A stretch of DNA of 64,000 bases from Pictodentalium vernedei (GCA_031216915.1 CM062292.1:199599262-199663261); one strand, 5' to 3'. Shown: positions 1 through 12,275, counted from the first letter of the stretch. The notes: generated from the letters alone by a model not told the origin. Numbers and translations: made by a program.

Positions 1-1641
1 CTAGCTGTTCATACAGACATTTTAATACTATATTTATGTAGCAAATTCTAAGAATTTGTTTTATCTCTATACTGAGATGTCAGTGTGGATAAGCTTGTTA
101 GTTCCTCCAGTGGTTGGTGAATTTCTTAGGCCATCCAGTGGATCTGTTTGAATAATTCTACCTTCATCTTGGGAACTAACAACGTTGTGATATAGCATCA
201 TATAGCCATAGTTGTTGAAAGCGATGTAAAACCCCAAATTAAACCCGATCAGACAATTGTGACAAACTAAATGTGTGTCTTAACAAATCTAGTTTCTCGG
301 TGTTTACCTTGCAAATGAAACTCAATTATTCTTTTTCCCAGAAACCAAATTTAAATACGCTTTTCCTAATTTTACCTCTGATATGCAGTGATATGGACTT
401 CGAACAGTCTTGTTTCTGTAAATCATGGCATATGCAGGCATATGTGAACACTGTGCCTGTTGAGCCCATAATTAATTTACTTCTGCTTTTTCTGTAACCG
501 TGTTAATGTTGCAAATATTGGTTGAGTAAATAGGAATTTGTTTTTGTTCTGGCTCAAGAAGGGCAAAGCTTGTGTTTTTGTGTTTGTTATCGCATCTGCA
601 TACCAGGATAGCGATCAAAAAGACTTTTGTTTTTGTTAAATCAGACTTTTTTGTTTTTGTTGAAATAAAAATTAATCATGATTTTCAATTTTTTCATTTT
701 GAAAAATCAGTCCCACCTGGCTATTATGACTCATTAGACAATATTATATATACTAAGCTTTATTTTAAAGAATGTTCTAATACAAAAAAAAACTTGATAT
801 GAATGAATTATGTTGTGGATGGATATTTTTGTTGACTTTAGGAGAAAATTGTCGGGCAATTTTTTCCGCTCAATATTGGGTACCGACCCCCATCCATAAG
901 TCAGTTTTGGATGAAATTCTCCAATATTTTTTTATTTAGGGGTTAGTTTTGTTAATAATGCTTCTAAATCGGTTTTTATGATCAATTGGTGACATTTTGT
1001 TACAGTTTGGGGCACAAAAGATGCCATAACAGTGAAAAGGGGGAAAACATGCATTAACTGTTTTCGCACATTTTTTTTTGGCACTTGACCACCCACCCAC
1101 CCCACCTATGTTCATGCAATATTTTTCAACATAGTTCTCACTGTAGAAATGTATCGTACGTATTTTATCGAACGTCTTTTGTCGATCGATTTTTGTCGTT
1201 CAAAAATCTGAAGGCTGTTCTCACAATAAACTTTTGTCGTACGATTTTTCTGTGGAGGCTGGTCAGCCGTAATACCTTCGACAAATCGAAGGAATCTTTC
1301 GATAAAAAAAGTTGAAATCAAACGCGTTTAATTTTTTTGACAAAAAATCGTATCAGTGAAAAGTAGAATAGTATATGGGGATACTGACGCAGTCTCAATA
1401 CCCCCGTTTAGGTTACACTGCACTGTTTTGGTGCAAAAGGCGCCTCTATGTACTGTATATATATACATATAGCTTCCTACTGAAGGTGGATTTATTCTTC
1501 TGCCATTGCTGGTAATTTAGCCAAGATCAGTTAATTATCTTGTCTATTTTATTTCCACATTTTTATGTAATCTATTTAGTTTATGATGCCTGTATGCAGA
1601 AGCTTTTATATCTTCTAAAATATATCATTTATCATCAAAAC
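1..1641. other. No gene recognised (AT-rich, low-complexity stretches)
   Basis: I see no conserved protein signature on either strand. The region has T-rich tracts and a short CGAC/TCGA-rich patch around 1150-1310. Open frames here are short and look fortuitous. It is most likely intergenic DNA. Confidence 0.5.
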
Positions 1642-1853
1642 AGTCCAGATTTGTCTCCGATCGAGCATTTGTGGGACGAACTGGACAGGAGGGTCAGGAA
1701 GCGCGCCAACGCCCCAAACAACGTCGCTCAGCTCACGCAGGCCCTTCTTCGGGAGTGGAATAACATCCAACGAGGGGCCAAAAACAGCTAAATGGGGTCA
1801 ATGGTAAGGTGGGTTAGAACAGCGACTGAAGTCCGGAAAGGGCACACCCGCTA
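1642..1853 (+). pseudogene. Tc1/mariner transposase, C-terminal fragment
   Basis: The translation contains SPDLSPIEHLWDELDRR, the signature around the last catalytic acidic residue of Tc1/mariner DDE transposases (usual form SPDLNPIEHxWDxL). After an in-frame TAA it continues as MGSMVRWV and ends GHTRY, matching the usual C-terminal SMxRR...GGHTRY. The family normally has about 340 residues; only about 70 remain, with the N-terminal DNA-binding domain and first two catalytic Asp residues absent. It is a dead, 5'-truncated copy. I saw no terminal inverted repeats around it. Confidence 0.85.
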
Positions 1854-3676
1854 TTGATTTTGATCAGAAAATGACGTAGGGCACCCACGTTTGGACGTTA
1901 TCCGTGCAAACCCGGCCTGTGTTAAGCTGACAAAACTCTTCAAAATTTAATCAGTTATGAAGAAATAACATCAAAATCCAAACAATGAAATCACACATTT
2001 GAAATATTTACCACAGAAACTGATAATAAAATCATATTTGACGAGAACAACTTGTGGCCCAATGAGCTTCAGACATCCAAGAACAAAGCTAGGCATTCAA
2101 AACTCTTTCGAATGCAGCGACAGGACTGCCTTTGGGAAAAGAACAACACAGTCTGCATTTTTCATTGAAGATGGATTCCATGTTCGACAGACATGCAGAA
2201 GTCGCTTGTTACCACGAATTTCCTTCGGAAAAACAAAATCGTAATTCTAGGAATTTTCAACAGGTGTCATGATATCTTGCATAGAATATGGCAACTGTGC
2301 AACCCCTATATAATAATAGTATGCTGTATTAAGGTGATCTTTCTCATTATTTGATTTTAGACGGCGGTGTATATCGATGCGCTTTCCGTCCGATGACGCT
2401 GACCGGAAATCGAAAGTACATATGAATGTAAACAAAAGCCAAGGTTTTGGGAATTTACCCGCAGCTCTGCCATTGCGTTATGAAGAATGTTGATGCCCTA
2501 TCTTTGTTCTTGGATATGTGAAGCTAGTTTTACAGTCAAATGCGTGAAGTTTGTGAAATGATGGGCACATCGTTGATACAAATTCGCTAACATCTCGAAA
2601 TTTCAATTTTTATATGAAATTCCCGTACCCTGAGTGCTAAATTTCCTGACAGCTTTCGGAAATAAATGGGAGCTCACTCTCCTGCAAATCTCTTCCACGC
2701 GAAATTATTTTAGGGAACTTCAAAGTGTTTCTAAAACTGAATTATGTGTAACATCAGCTGCTGTACGGATGATAAACGTGCCTACGAGAGGGCGGGGAGT
2801 CGAAATAGTTACCCGGGGCATGTCCAGGACGAGCAACACACGTTGGAATAAAATCCGCCACTCATTCACGGATAAATTTCCTGGATCCCAGAGAGTCGCT
2901 CAATCTGTTATCTATGTGATTTCATTCAATTCGCGCAGGGATTCGAGAACAGTTGCGACCTATTCTGCCCCAATTCCAAAATGTCCCTGTCCCAGGATGT
3001 GACATCTCGGGAATTTCCGAATCTGGACTGCAAAAATTACAGTTAAAAATCACAAACGCCGAAAACGCACAACGCTATTAATCTAAACTGTTTCAATTTC
3101 AGTGGTATATTCTCTTTTATCTGTCATAACAGAAGCATGGAAGTACAGTGCAGTCGCGCGGACTGTTCGTAGTGATGTTTACCCGGTAATAAAAACACCA
3201 TCCTTAATTTTTTAATTAACGACGCACCGGGTTGTGCTTCATTAATTAAAGTTTTGATGATTAATCTTATAATTAGTGTTTGGAAGCTAATATTATTGCG
3301 TCCGTGGAAATATTGCCCACCCGAGGAAAGTGTCCAGTCCACGGCGGCCGTACTGTTTGCCACACACAAAGTCAGTTCCATACACGCAGAGGTCTGTGGT
3401 ACCCATTCGGTCTGTTGGGTCCCCAGCATAACCAATTCAGAGTCCAGTACGCAATTAAATAAGAAACATTGAAGCGCGTGCGTTACGTTTATCTAAAAAC
3501 AAATTAATATCTTTTTATTAAAATCCCGTCTGAATAATATTCCACCTACAAAGAAGGCATGTCTTGATGATGTAGTTGGAATATTTTATCAGTTGGGACT
3601 TAAGTTAGAAAAACTCAGGATGTGTCTGGGTACAAACGTAGTCGGGTAGCATGGGCTTCCTAACTTCTTATTTTAA
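1854..3676. other. No gene recognised; contains a dispersed repeat piece
   Basis: Bases about 2045-2120 reappear in inverted orientation at about 30150-30230 (shared core with ATCCAAGAACAAA and GGCATTCAAAAC), so at least part is a dispersed repeat. A 122-codon open frame at 2634-3002 (+) has no motif I recognise and is not claimed as a gene. Confidence 0.4.
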
Positions 3677-3850
3677 CCCTTTGAGCCCGAATGGCCCTTT
3701 TTCCTTTCTAGGATCTTGATACAATCTGAATTCATAAAGTAGATATTTGCTTAGTGAATTTGTGTAGTAGGCCGATCAAGATTTTCAAGTTGATGCCATA
3801 AGGCTGCACGTTGAAAATGTTGATTGGTTTTCCCCCCAATAACCAATTCA
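3677..3850. mobile_element. Truncated TTAA-type (piggyBac-like) MITE
   Basis: It starts at TTAA followed by CCCTTTGAGCCC and carries the family's internal inverted pair (CAAGATTTTCAAGTTG / ...GTTGAAAATGTTGATTGG). The right terminal repeat is lost where the following minisatellite begins. Full-length relatives lie at 5844, 9244, 13592, 16013 and 21929. Confidence 0.6.
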
Positions 3851-4016
3851 GGCCCTTGTAACAACCAGTAGTGTAATAATCAACCAGTAGTGTAATATCA
3901 ACCAATAACCAATAGTGTAATAAAAATTAACCAGTAATGTAATAATCAACCAGAAGTGTAATACAAATCAACCAGTTGTGTAATAAACGTAACCACTAGT
4001 GTAATAAACATCCATG
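3851..4016. repeat. Minisatellite, about 18-21 bp unit
   Basis: About eight degenerate copies of a unit close to AACCAGTAGTGTAATAATC run head to tail. The array abuts the truncated MITE at 3677, so it may have replaced that element's right end. Confidence 0.8.
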
Positions 4017-4894
4017 AAAACCAACAATTTTTCAACAAAATTTGAAAATTTTTTAGGGTGGCTCAGATAATAGTTTGGGTACATCTTATCGATTTTTAAT
4101 CATTTTATCGTACATTTAAAGGCGTTTTGCGGGTCAAACATCATTTCATGGGTTCAATACGGCGAGAAAAGGTATTTTTATGATTTTTATGTGATGTGCG
4201 TATTTTCTGGTGTTTAATGTCACTTTCTGCATTTGTGACTTTATGTAAATTCTAAGTTGGCCCATTTTTTATAGTAATGCTGTGCTATACTCCACAAGCA
4301 CCGCCATCCACCACAACAAACCCCACCCCCACCCCCATCGATCCGCCGTCCCGGGAAATCAATTTAATAGCTAATTCCAGATTTAATATAAACAAGCTTA
4401 TGAAGGGGATGGAAAATCGGGGTCTTTGCGGATAAATAACTATCACTGGATTGAGATTTGCCACATAGAAAGTTAAAAAACAATGTCTCACTCAGAACTA
4501 ATAGAATTAACACTTCTTTAACAGCCGATGAGATCGATGTTCCCTTACACGGGGTAAAAGTTAACTAAAAATCGTATAATGTCAACAATAAGATACCCCC
4601 ACCCCACCCACCCCGTAAAGGTAGACACGTAGAGCGGGAGATGGGGGTGTGGGGGACCTTTAGTGATCCTTAAGGGCCGTATTAAATATTATAATTGAAG
4701 ACAACACGCAGGAGACACGTCCTTGAATATCATACTTCAGCACATGTAAGTCACCTTGACAATTTATTCTGTTATCATTGAACCTGACAACTTATGCCTG
4801 GGGTAAGAAGTCTCTCAAAAGCACAACATTACCATAAATAATTGGCCAACTTTGAATTTGCATAAAGCCACAAATGCAGAAAGTGACAGAAAAC
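4017..4894. other. No gene recognised
   Basis: Contains C-rich patches near 4310-4345 and 4595-4615. No coding signature was found on either strand. Confidence 0.4.
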
Positions 4895-5843
4895 ACTGTA
4901 CTGTCACCTATGATGACCCACATTCATATCAGAATGTTCCGAAAGATATGAGATCGATCGAAGGGAGATTACTGAATTTTCACAAAGAAAATTCAGCAAC
5001 TCTTGAAACTGAATAATATAAATTGATTTGTTCTAAAGGAATAAATCTTCTTATATCAAGCGATTCGAGGGTTGATTACAAAGGAACAAAAATGAAAATG
5101 AATATTATACATTTATATCTTTTTTAAAGAGATTATGAAATTACAGTGGGAAATAAAAGGCGTCGACAATGATCGCCATGGAGTTGACCAACAAAAACTG
5201 TGTGTGCCGACATAAAAGTACCGGGCACACAAATACCACAACCATTGCTTTCTAGGGTAGACCGTAGCTAAGCTTTGCCACTAGGGGAAAATTATCATAG
5301 CTGAGCAAATGAAAGACTCTCCCTCTCTAGGAGCTTCTATAGCCGAGAGACTATATTTTCCTACCAGTAACCAGTACTCTCTTGGGGCCACCATAGCAGA
5401 GAACACCACTTACTCCCTCACATAACACCAAAACTACTCCTCGTGGTTCCGCACAGCAGAAAAGAAAGATATCATTGCCGACATCTGAGAGATGTCCGCC
5501 ATCATCCCGGAAAAGCCCAGGTGTGCCATGTGATATATCATGATGTTATGTCACGCGACCACTGCAAGCAATAGCCGACGTCAGTCCCGACATATTAACT
5601 CTTTTGCGTTTCCCCTCATCAGCACAAGTGTTTGAGCCCCCAATCCAATTGAGCCGGGGCGAGATGTCAGACCATATTAAAACTGAGCTGGAGAGTAAAT
5701 TATGTAAATTAATAAACGAAGCATGAATCATGGAATAAAGCTGCGCAGTGTCAATAGTAGTCAAATCATTTCCCCCCAACGTGAATTAACAAAGAGTTTG
5801 GAGGAGGACGGCACTGGAGAACTTGCTGCAATTTTGGCATTAA

Positions 5844-6076
5844 CCCTTTGAACACTAGATGCCGTTTTTCCTACCCACGAACATGATACGTGAAAATATC
5901 ATTAGCGAGGACGGTTGCAAAGTGAGTGTGTGAGGTAGACCAATAAATATTTTCAAAGTGCAGCCATAAGGCTTCACGTTGAAAATACCAATTGGTCTGC
6001 CACCAAATAATGAGCATGGACTCTTCCAGTTACTGCTATTGAACTGATATGCACGATACTACCAGTGTTCGAAGGG
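5844..6076. mobile_element. TTAA MITE (piggyBac-like), full length
   Basis: The 233-bp element lies between TTAA target duplications, with terminal inverted repeats CCCTTTGAACACTAG / (reverse complement) CCCTTCGAACACTGG. It has an internal inverted pair (AGACCAATAAATATTTTCAA / TTGAAAATACCAATTGGTCT). It has no coding capacity. It was present before the A/B duplication, because copy B has it at the same place. Confidence 0.85.
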
Positions 6077-6209
6077 TTAAATCACCCAATACATACCTCG
6101 GTGACCAAACCAACTTAAAATAATCCCATAAGCTTCTAGGTGCAGATTCTTGCATGATCGCCATGCTGCCCGTCTCTGAGCCCAATAAACTACTGAGAAT
6201 CGTATACGC

Positions 6210-6361
6210 AGAACGACACGCGCGTGTGAATGGGTTAATCGATATGGCACGAGTGCCAACGCGGAAGGACAGAACGAGAGGCCGCAGGCTTCGAGTTTTA
6301 TCCTTCCGCGATGGCTCAAGTACCATATCGATTAACCCATTCACACGCGTGTGTCGTTCTG
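6210..6361. repeat. Long hairpin-forming palindrome, copy A
   Basis: The arms GAACGACACGCGCGTGTG... and its inverse ...CACACGCGTGTGTCGTTC are nearly perfect over about 37 bp, with a second inner inverted pair (GCGGAAGGACAG / ATCCTTCCGC). The same structure occurs at 9611-9762. It lies downstream of the minus-strand recombinase remnant, so it may be terminal or complementary-region sequence of the DIRS-like element; that link is an inference. Confidence 0.75.
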
Positions 6362-6411
6362 TGTTTATTACACGCCTTCACATCTATAAAAGTAATTATT
6401 AGAAGGACACT

Positions 6412-7181
6412 CAGGGGGGAGGGGGGGCAACAAAAATTTGCAAGACGTGACGTGGGGGTGGGTGGGTCTCTTGAGTGCGCCAAAAATGTGCATTTCCAGC
6501 TTGTGCAATTTTTTTAATTTTTTCAAAATATATCAAAAAATCAGCTAATATATACCATCATTTGTGTTTCAAACCTTAAAGATGATGTTGTACATCACAC
6601 TCTTAACATAAATACAACATCAGGAGGCTTTATATGTGAGAATATTGGGCTCAATCTAGGAAAATGTCACACGTTAGTAGGGGGTGGGTGTCTTGTTCGA
6701 AATGTAGAAAATGTGCAGACAATATTTTGGGAAAATTCTCTCAGATGCACTAAATTCAACCCAAGTTATTTATTTATTAATAGAATTTGTATGGATAGAA
6801 GAGGAAAGTAGCAAACACCTGAGAGTACTGACAGAACAATTCAAATGAAAATTTGTTCCTGTATATGTACACCTGCTCTGGCCAAGCCTGATAATGGACA
6901 GCTTGTCATTTGTAGATTGGGGCCCACAGCAGCCCACAGAGGTTTAAATTGGTGGTACCAGTTTAAGAACATTTGAAAACCCCCTAAAGACAGCTGTGCC
7001 TACTAAGTTTATAAGTTTATTTTGGATTTTAATGGGAGAGTGTGTGTGTGTGGGGGGGGGGGGGGGGTGTCTGAGAACGGTAGTAGAAAATTTGCACGTA
7101 GTGGTGGGTGGGTGTAAAAAGGAGCCGAATAAAAAATAGGACGTCACGTCTTGCAAATTTTTAGTGCACCCCCCTCCCCCG
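6412..7181. mobile_element. Non-autonomous TIR DNA element, copy 1 (7-bp target duplication)
   Basis: The left end CAGGGGGGAGGGG plus AAATTTGCAAGACGTGACG is mirrored at the right end. It is flanked by GGACACT on both sides (6405-6411 and 7182-7188). Homologous copy B (about 9805-9815) has the uninterrupted site. The interior matches the second copy at 20929-21737. It has no transposase. It contains a G17 tract near 7050. Confidence 0.8.
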
Positions 7182-7689
7182 GGACACTCAGCAACTCATT
7201 TAACAACTATCAACACAACACATTTTATCGCCAACCAGATTTGTGAGGGGAACACGTGTTACTATTTCGTCCCCTGAGTTCCAATGTGTTCTATGTGCCT
7301 ACTGGCACATAGAACACATTAGAACTCAGCGGGCGATTATCAGCTATCGCTAACTATTCAAACTGTAACTGCGTTGCACGATTTGTAGAAAATTCCAGTG
7401 AAATTTCGCTTCTATTTAAAAATAGTCCTCCAACGATTTCCATTCCACACATATGTGCGGAACGGATTTTCGTTTTCCGTCTGGTTTAGTGTTGCTGAAG
7501 ATGGGGATTTCATAGAACAGGCGTGAAATAAAATCCAAATCGGAATTTCTGTAAACATGAGTACCTGTAAATAAGGTGAAGGAATCGGCAACCAATGAAA
7601 TGTCAAACATGTATACCGAGAGCGAATAACACACTGAAAATTCAAGCCAGAAACTGCCTCGTCCTCTTATGTTCAAACGATAACCGCCT

Positions 7690-8366
7690 CGCCTGATGCA
7701 CCCCGCATATAACGGTGATTGCCATCGTTCCATTACTTGTATAATATGATCTGGCACTTTTTTCTTAGTCAAAAGTTGTCCCCAAATCATCACCGCTACG
7801 CTACCACAATCGGGAAAAACTCACATAACGCGATGTTGTGGATCCAGCCCGCTGTGTGCCAACTATCAGGCCAAATGCAATAAGCCCACCGAACCTGGAA
7901 GAAAGCGCTAAAACCCACCCCCAACTGGATATCTGCATTATATTCCCAGAACTGATTGGAGAAAGCCGAAACACCGTTGAACTAAGTTAAAATGGTGATC
8001 CAAGTGTACAGGTCCTCCCCCACATGCCCGAACTAGCCTAATCCGCAAATGGTGTTGAGGTTTTGTCAGGCTCCAAATGGAATTTATTAGCCTGCGACAG
8101 AAAGGACATCCTAGAAATATTGCCCTGCAAACAAAGTGTAAACTTCCCAACAAAGATTGCATTTGTCGTAACGTAGTTTTGGATTTTCTGATAAGGGCGT
8201 TTATCTTATCAATGACTTCTGAAATCTTTGGTGTCGGGACCCGAATAATCATGGCCTGGGTGTCCAACTCCAAACGCAAAAAAGAAATAACCTTTCGGGA
8301 ACATTCTGTTTTTTCTTCAGCAATAGGCACGCCTGGGTCTTGACATTCTGTCAAAGAAAGCTGCAA
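7690..8366 (-). pseudogene. DIRS-like retroelement remnant, copy A (RT thumb, then tyrosine-recombinase end)
   Basis: The minus strand at 8366-7938 encodes the end of a DIRS-type reverse transcriptase: GVPIAEEKTE, FLRLELDTQAM, then KTTLRQMQSLLGSLHFVCRA and RRLI, the conserved block at the RT/RNase H junction. About 150 bp further on, 7793-7690 encodes KKVPDHIIQVMERWQSPLY, which matches the C-terminal region of DIRS tyrosine recombinases (usual form KGxPDHIIQxMGRWxSDAY). The RT catalytic YxDD region, most of RNase H and the recombinase catalytic Arg/His are missing or scrambled. DIRS elements integrate by tyrosine recombinase rather than a DDE integrase. This copy is dead. Confidence 0.75.
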
Positions 8367-8395
8367 ATGAGTTATGAGTTACACATTCCGTGGAT

Positions 8396-8815
8396 TCTGG
8401 ACCACCACCCCACCACCACCACCAAAAAAAAACCTTTAATGGAGGATAAAAGTTCCTGGAATTATCCGATTGGTGGGAAATGAACTGAGTTTGTAAGTGT
8501 GAATAAAATTTTAAAGTGCATGTTTTGGAAAAGGTATAAAATATTGGTGACTATTGTCTTCGGAAATGTGTGAGAGAAGATTAAAATTGGGTGGGAGTAG
8601 GTAAAAATATGTCTATTTCATTCAGTGCGAAAGTGGTCGGGAGTACAGAAAGCTCCAAATTTAAAGGCAAAATTCACATGGCGACCTGTATTTTTTTTCA
8701 GTATATTTTTTTCATGAGATGATAAACTGAATGGATAGATGGTTGTTTTTTTTCCCAAATCAGCTTGATGAGATCGGGAAAGGAGGAAAGATTAGTACTG
8801 TCGTCAATGGAAAAA
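8396..8815. other. Spacer between direct-repeat copies A and B; no gene
   Basis: AT-rich DNA with a CCACCACC/poly-A patch at 8400-8430. Nothing coding was recognised. Confidence 0.4.
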
Positions 8816-9243
8816 AAACACTGTATTGTAACCTATGATGACCCACATGCATATCAGAATGTTCCGAAAGATATGAGATCGATCAAATGGAGATTATTGA
8901 ATTTTTTCAAAGAAAACTCAGCAACACTTGAAATTGAACCCTAATATAAATTGATTTATTCTAAAGAAATAAATCTTCTTATATCAAGAGATTCGGAGGT
9001 TGATTACAACGGAACAAAAATGAAACAAGTGTTTGAGCCCCCAATTCAATTGAGCCGGGGCGAAATGTCAGACCATATTAAAACTGTGCTGAGGAGTAAA
9101 TTATGTAAATTAATAAACGTAGTATGGATCATGGAACAAAGCTGGCCAGTATCAATAGTAGTCAAATCATTTCCTCAAACGTGAAGTAACAAAACGTTTG
9201 GAGGAGGACGGCACTGGAGAACTTGCTGCAACTTTGGCATTAA

Positions 9244-9477
9244 CCCTTTAAACACTAGATGCCCATTTTTCCGACCCAGGAACATGATACGTCAAAAAAT
9301 CATTAGGGAGGATGGTTGCAAAGTAACTGTGTGGGGAAGACCAATAAATATTTTCAAAGTGCAGCCACAAGGCTGCACGTTGAAAATATCAATTGGTCTG
9401 CCACCAAATAATGAACATGGACTCTTCCAATTACTGCTATTGAACTGACATGGACGATACTAGCAGTGTTCAAAGGG
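9244..9477. mobile_element. TTAA MITE (piggyBac-like), full length
   Basis: Flanked by TTAA on both sides, with TIR CCCTTTAAACACTAG left and the inverse of GTGTTCAAAGGG right. Orthologous within the A/B repeat to the element at 5844-6076. Confidence 0.85.
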
Positions 9478-9610
9478 TTAAATCACCCAATACATACCTC
9501 TGTGACCAAACCAACTTAAAATAATCCCATAAGCTTCTATGTGCAGATTCTTGCAGGATCGCCATGCTGCTCGTCTCTGAGTCCAATAAACTACTGAGGA
9601 TCGTATACGC

Positions 9611-9762
9611 AGAACGACACGCGCGTGTGAATGGGTTAATCGATATGGCACGAGTGCCAACGCGGAAGGATAGAACGAGAGGCCGCAGGCTTCGAGTTTT
9701 ATCCTTCCGAGATGGCTCAAGTACCATATCGATTAACCCATTCACACGCGTGTGTCGTTCTG
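9611..9762. repeat. Long hairpin-forming palindrome, copy B
   Basis: Nearly identical to 6210-6361, with the same arms and same inner inverted pair. Its conservation between A and B shows that it belongs to the duplicated segment. Confidence 0.75.
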
Positions 9763-9834
9763 TGTTTATTATACGCCTTCATGTCTATAAAAGTAATTAT
9801 TAGAAGGACACTCAGCAATTCATTTAACAACTAT

Positions 9835-10072
9835 TGTTGTAAAAATGTGGTTAAAATGTATATCCAAATGATTCATTGAGGTTTAGTGACACTACGTGGA
9901 GCATTTAGCTAATCCATAACAGACGTCTTGTCAGTACCAGTTCTTATCAATGAATGACAATAAAGGGAGATTGTCCGTCAGTAAGCGTATCAAGGGAGAT
10001 AATATGTTATAACAGTGCATTAACCCAACAGAAGCCTATGCACATAAATGACGAGAACCTCTCAGTACAACA
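9835..10072. mobile_element. Probable solo LTR (238 bp)
   Basis: The insert begins TGTTGTA and ends TACAACA, a TG...CA pair within 7-bp inverted ends, and is flanked by the 4-bp direct repeat CTAT (9831-9834, 10073-10076). Copy A has the empty site at about 7205-7212 (AACAACTATCAACAC). These are the hallmarks of an LTR-retrotransposon solo LTR. No internal gag/pol sequence is present. Confidence 0.7.
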
Positions 10073-10489
10073 CTATCAACACAAAGAACACATTTTATCG
10101 CCAACCAGATTTGCGAGGGGAACACGTGTTGCTATTTCGTTCTATGTGCGTACTGGTAATTGCGTTGCACGATTTGTAGAAAATTCCAGTGAAATTTCGC
10201 TTCTATTCAAAAATAGTCCGCCAATGATTTCCGTTCCGCACATATAAGTGCGGAACAGATTTTCATTTTCCGCATGGTTTAGTGTTGCTGTAGATGGGGA
10301 TTTCATAGAACAGGCGTGTAATAAAATCCAAATTGGAATTTCTGTAAATACGAGTACATGTAAATAAGGTGAAGGCACCAGAAACCAATGAAATGTCAAA
10401 TATATACCGAGAGCGAATAACACACATAAAATTCAAGGCAGAAACTGCCTCGTCCTCTTATGTTCAAACCATAACACCGTCTCGCCTGA

Positions 10490-12275
10490 TGTACCCCGCA
10501 TATATTGGTGACTGCCATCACCCTATTACATGTAAAATATGATCTGGAACTTTTTTATTGGTCAAAAGTTGTCCCCAAATCATCACCGCCACCACAATTG
10601 GGAAAAACTCACGTAACGCGATATTGTGTGTCCAGCCCATTGTGTGCTAACTATCAGGCCAAATGCAATAAGCCCACCGACCCTGGAAGAAAGCGCTAAA
10701 ACCCACCCCCGTTCTCCCTGCACTATCAGTAAACAACTGTATATCTGCGCTATATTTCCAGAACTGATTGGAGAAGCCGAAACACCGTTGGACTGAGTTA
10801 AAATGGTGATTCAAGTGTACAGGTCCTCCCGCATGCCCGAAGTAGCTTAATCCGCAAATGGTGTTGAGGTTTTGTCAGACTCCGAATGGAATTTATTAGC
10901 CTGCGACAGGAAGGACGTCCTGGAGATATTGCCCTGCAGACAAAGTGTAAACTCCCCAACAAAGACTGCATTTGTCCTAACGTAGTTTTGGATTTCCTGA
11001 TAAGGGCGTTTATCTTATTAATGACTTCTGCCGGGACACGAATAACCATGGCCTGGGTGTCCAACTCCAAACTCAAACAAGAAGAATGTTACTAAGGTAA
11101 CACATGCCTCCCCCCCCCCCTTGTGACCTTCACCTTGAAGATGCGGCGGAAACTATTATACGCGACATACCTTCTGACTGTCCTTAAAATTTGTAAAAAG
11201 TTTAACAATTGTACTATGATTCGTTTCTGAGTTATGGCTAAGACACGACTATTGACCGATTTTTAGTGTGACCTTGAAATGTGACCTTGATCTTGAAGGT
11301 ACGAACCCGGCTATGGTGTGTGACACATCCTCCCATGGTCCTTTATAATTGTGTGAAGTTTGATGACTGTATTTGGAGTTATGCTTGAGACACTATTTGT
11401 GACCCTGAACATATGAAGGTCAATTGTGACCTTCACCTTGCAGATGCGACGGAAACTATTATATGCGACACACCTTCTTGCTGTCCTTAACATTTGTAAA
11501 AAGTTTAACAATTGTATTATGATTCGTTTCTGAGTTATGGCTGAGACACGAATATTGACCGATTTTTAGTGCGACCTTGAAATGTGACCGTGACCTTGAA
11601 GGTACGAACCCGGCTATGGTGTGTGGCACATCCTCCGATAATCCTTTATAATTGTGTGAGGTTTGATGACTGTGGCCCTAACAGTTTTCGAGTTATTGGC
11701 TCGAATACACACACACACGGACACACTGACACACACACGGACGGACGGACGGATACACGCACACTTCAATCACTATATGCCACCCGACTTAAGTCGGGGG
11801 GGGGACATAATAAGAAGAATGTTACTAAGGTAACACATACCCCCCCCCCCCTTTGTGACCTTCACCTTGCAGATGCGGCGGGACTATTATACGCGACACA
11901 CCTTCTGACTGTCCTTAAAATTTGTAAAAAGTTGTTATGGCTGAGACACGAATATTGACCGATTTTTATTGTGACCTTGAAATGTGACCTTGGCCTTGAA
12001 GGTACGAACCCGGCTATGGTGTGTGACACATCCTTCCATGGTCCTTCATAATTGTGTGAAGTTTGATGACTGTGGCCCTAATAGTTTTCGAGTTATTGGC
12101 TCGGACATAGACACACACGGACACACTGACACACACACGGACGGACACACGCACATTTCAATCACTACATGCCACCCGACTTAAGTCGGGGGGCATAAAA
12201 AGAAATAACCTCCAGAGAACCTTCTGTTTTTTTCTTGAGTAACAGGCACGCCTGGGTCTTGTGAATTGTGAAGGA
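10490..12275 (-). pseudogene. DIRS-like retroelement remnant, copy B, split by an insertion
   Basis: The minus strand carries a GVPVTQEK piece (about 12240-12262); then, after the 11084-12196 insertion, SLELDTQAMVIRVPAEVINK, KTTLGQMQSLLGSLHFVCRA and RRLI (11076-10798); then a decayed tyrosine-recombinase tail near 10600-10530. It matches copy A at 7690-8366 piece by piece. Removing the insertion rejoins the same order of motifs, although frames are broken elsewhere. Confidence 0.7.
11084..12196. mobile_element. 1.1-kb insertion made of two tandem copies of a TGACCTT-rich repeat
   Basis: Each copy begins GAATGTTACTAAGGTAACAC followed by a C-tract (11084 and 11818) and ends near GCCACCCGACTTAAGTCGGG (11780-11800 and 12170-12190), itself a short palindrome. 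Inside are about three degenerate units that start GTGACCTTCACCTTG and include CGAACCCGGCTATGGTGTGTG, then a CACACGGACGGA microsatellite. Short AAGAA-like direct repeats flank the insert, and copy A has the empty site at about 8275-8285. Confidence 0.7.

Larger units (their letters stand above)
4895..8395. repeat. Large direct repeat, copy A (DIRS-containing segment)
   Basis: This segment aligns collinearly with 8816-12275: both share the CCTATGATGACCCACAT start, the TTAA MITE, the 150-bp palindrome, the recombinase and reverse-transcriptase remnants, and the same order. Copy A has about 525 bp (about 5100-5628) not in B, plus the TIR element at 6412-7181. Copy B has a solo LTR and a 1.1-kb insertion instead. 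The arrangement suggests two copies of one larger mobile element, or a segmental duplication of it. Confidence 0.8.
8816..12275. repeat. Large direct repeat, copy B
   Basis: Collinear partner of 4895-8395. It lacks the 525-bp and TIR-element inserts of copy A but carries a solo LTR (9835-10072) and a 1.1-kb insertion (11084-12196). Each of these sites is uninterrupted in A, so both are later than the duplication or were present in only one source copy. Confidence 0.8.

Noticed and set aside
2634..3002. 122-codon frame as a host exon
   Set aside because: No motif, no convincing splice sites with matching phase, and it lies in repeat-bearing DNA.
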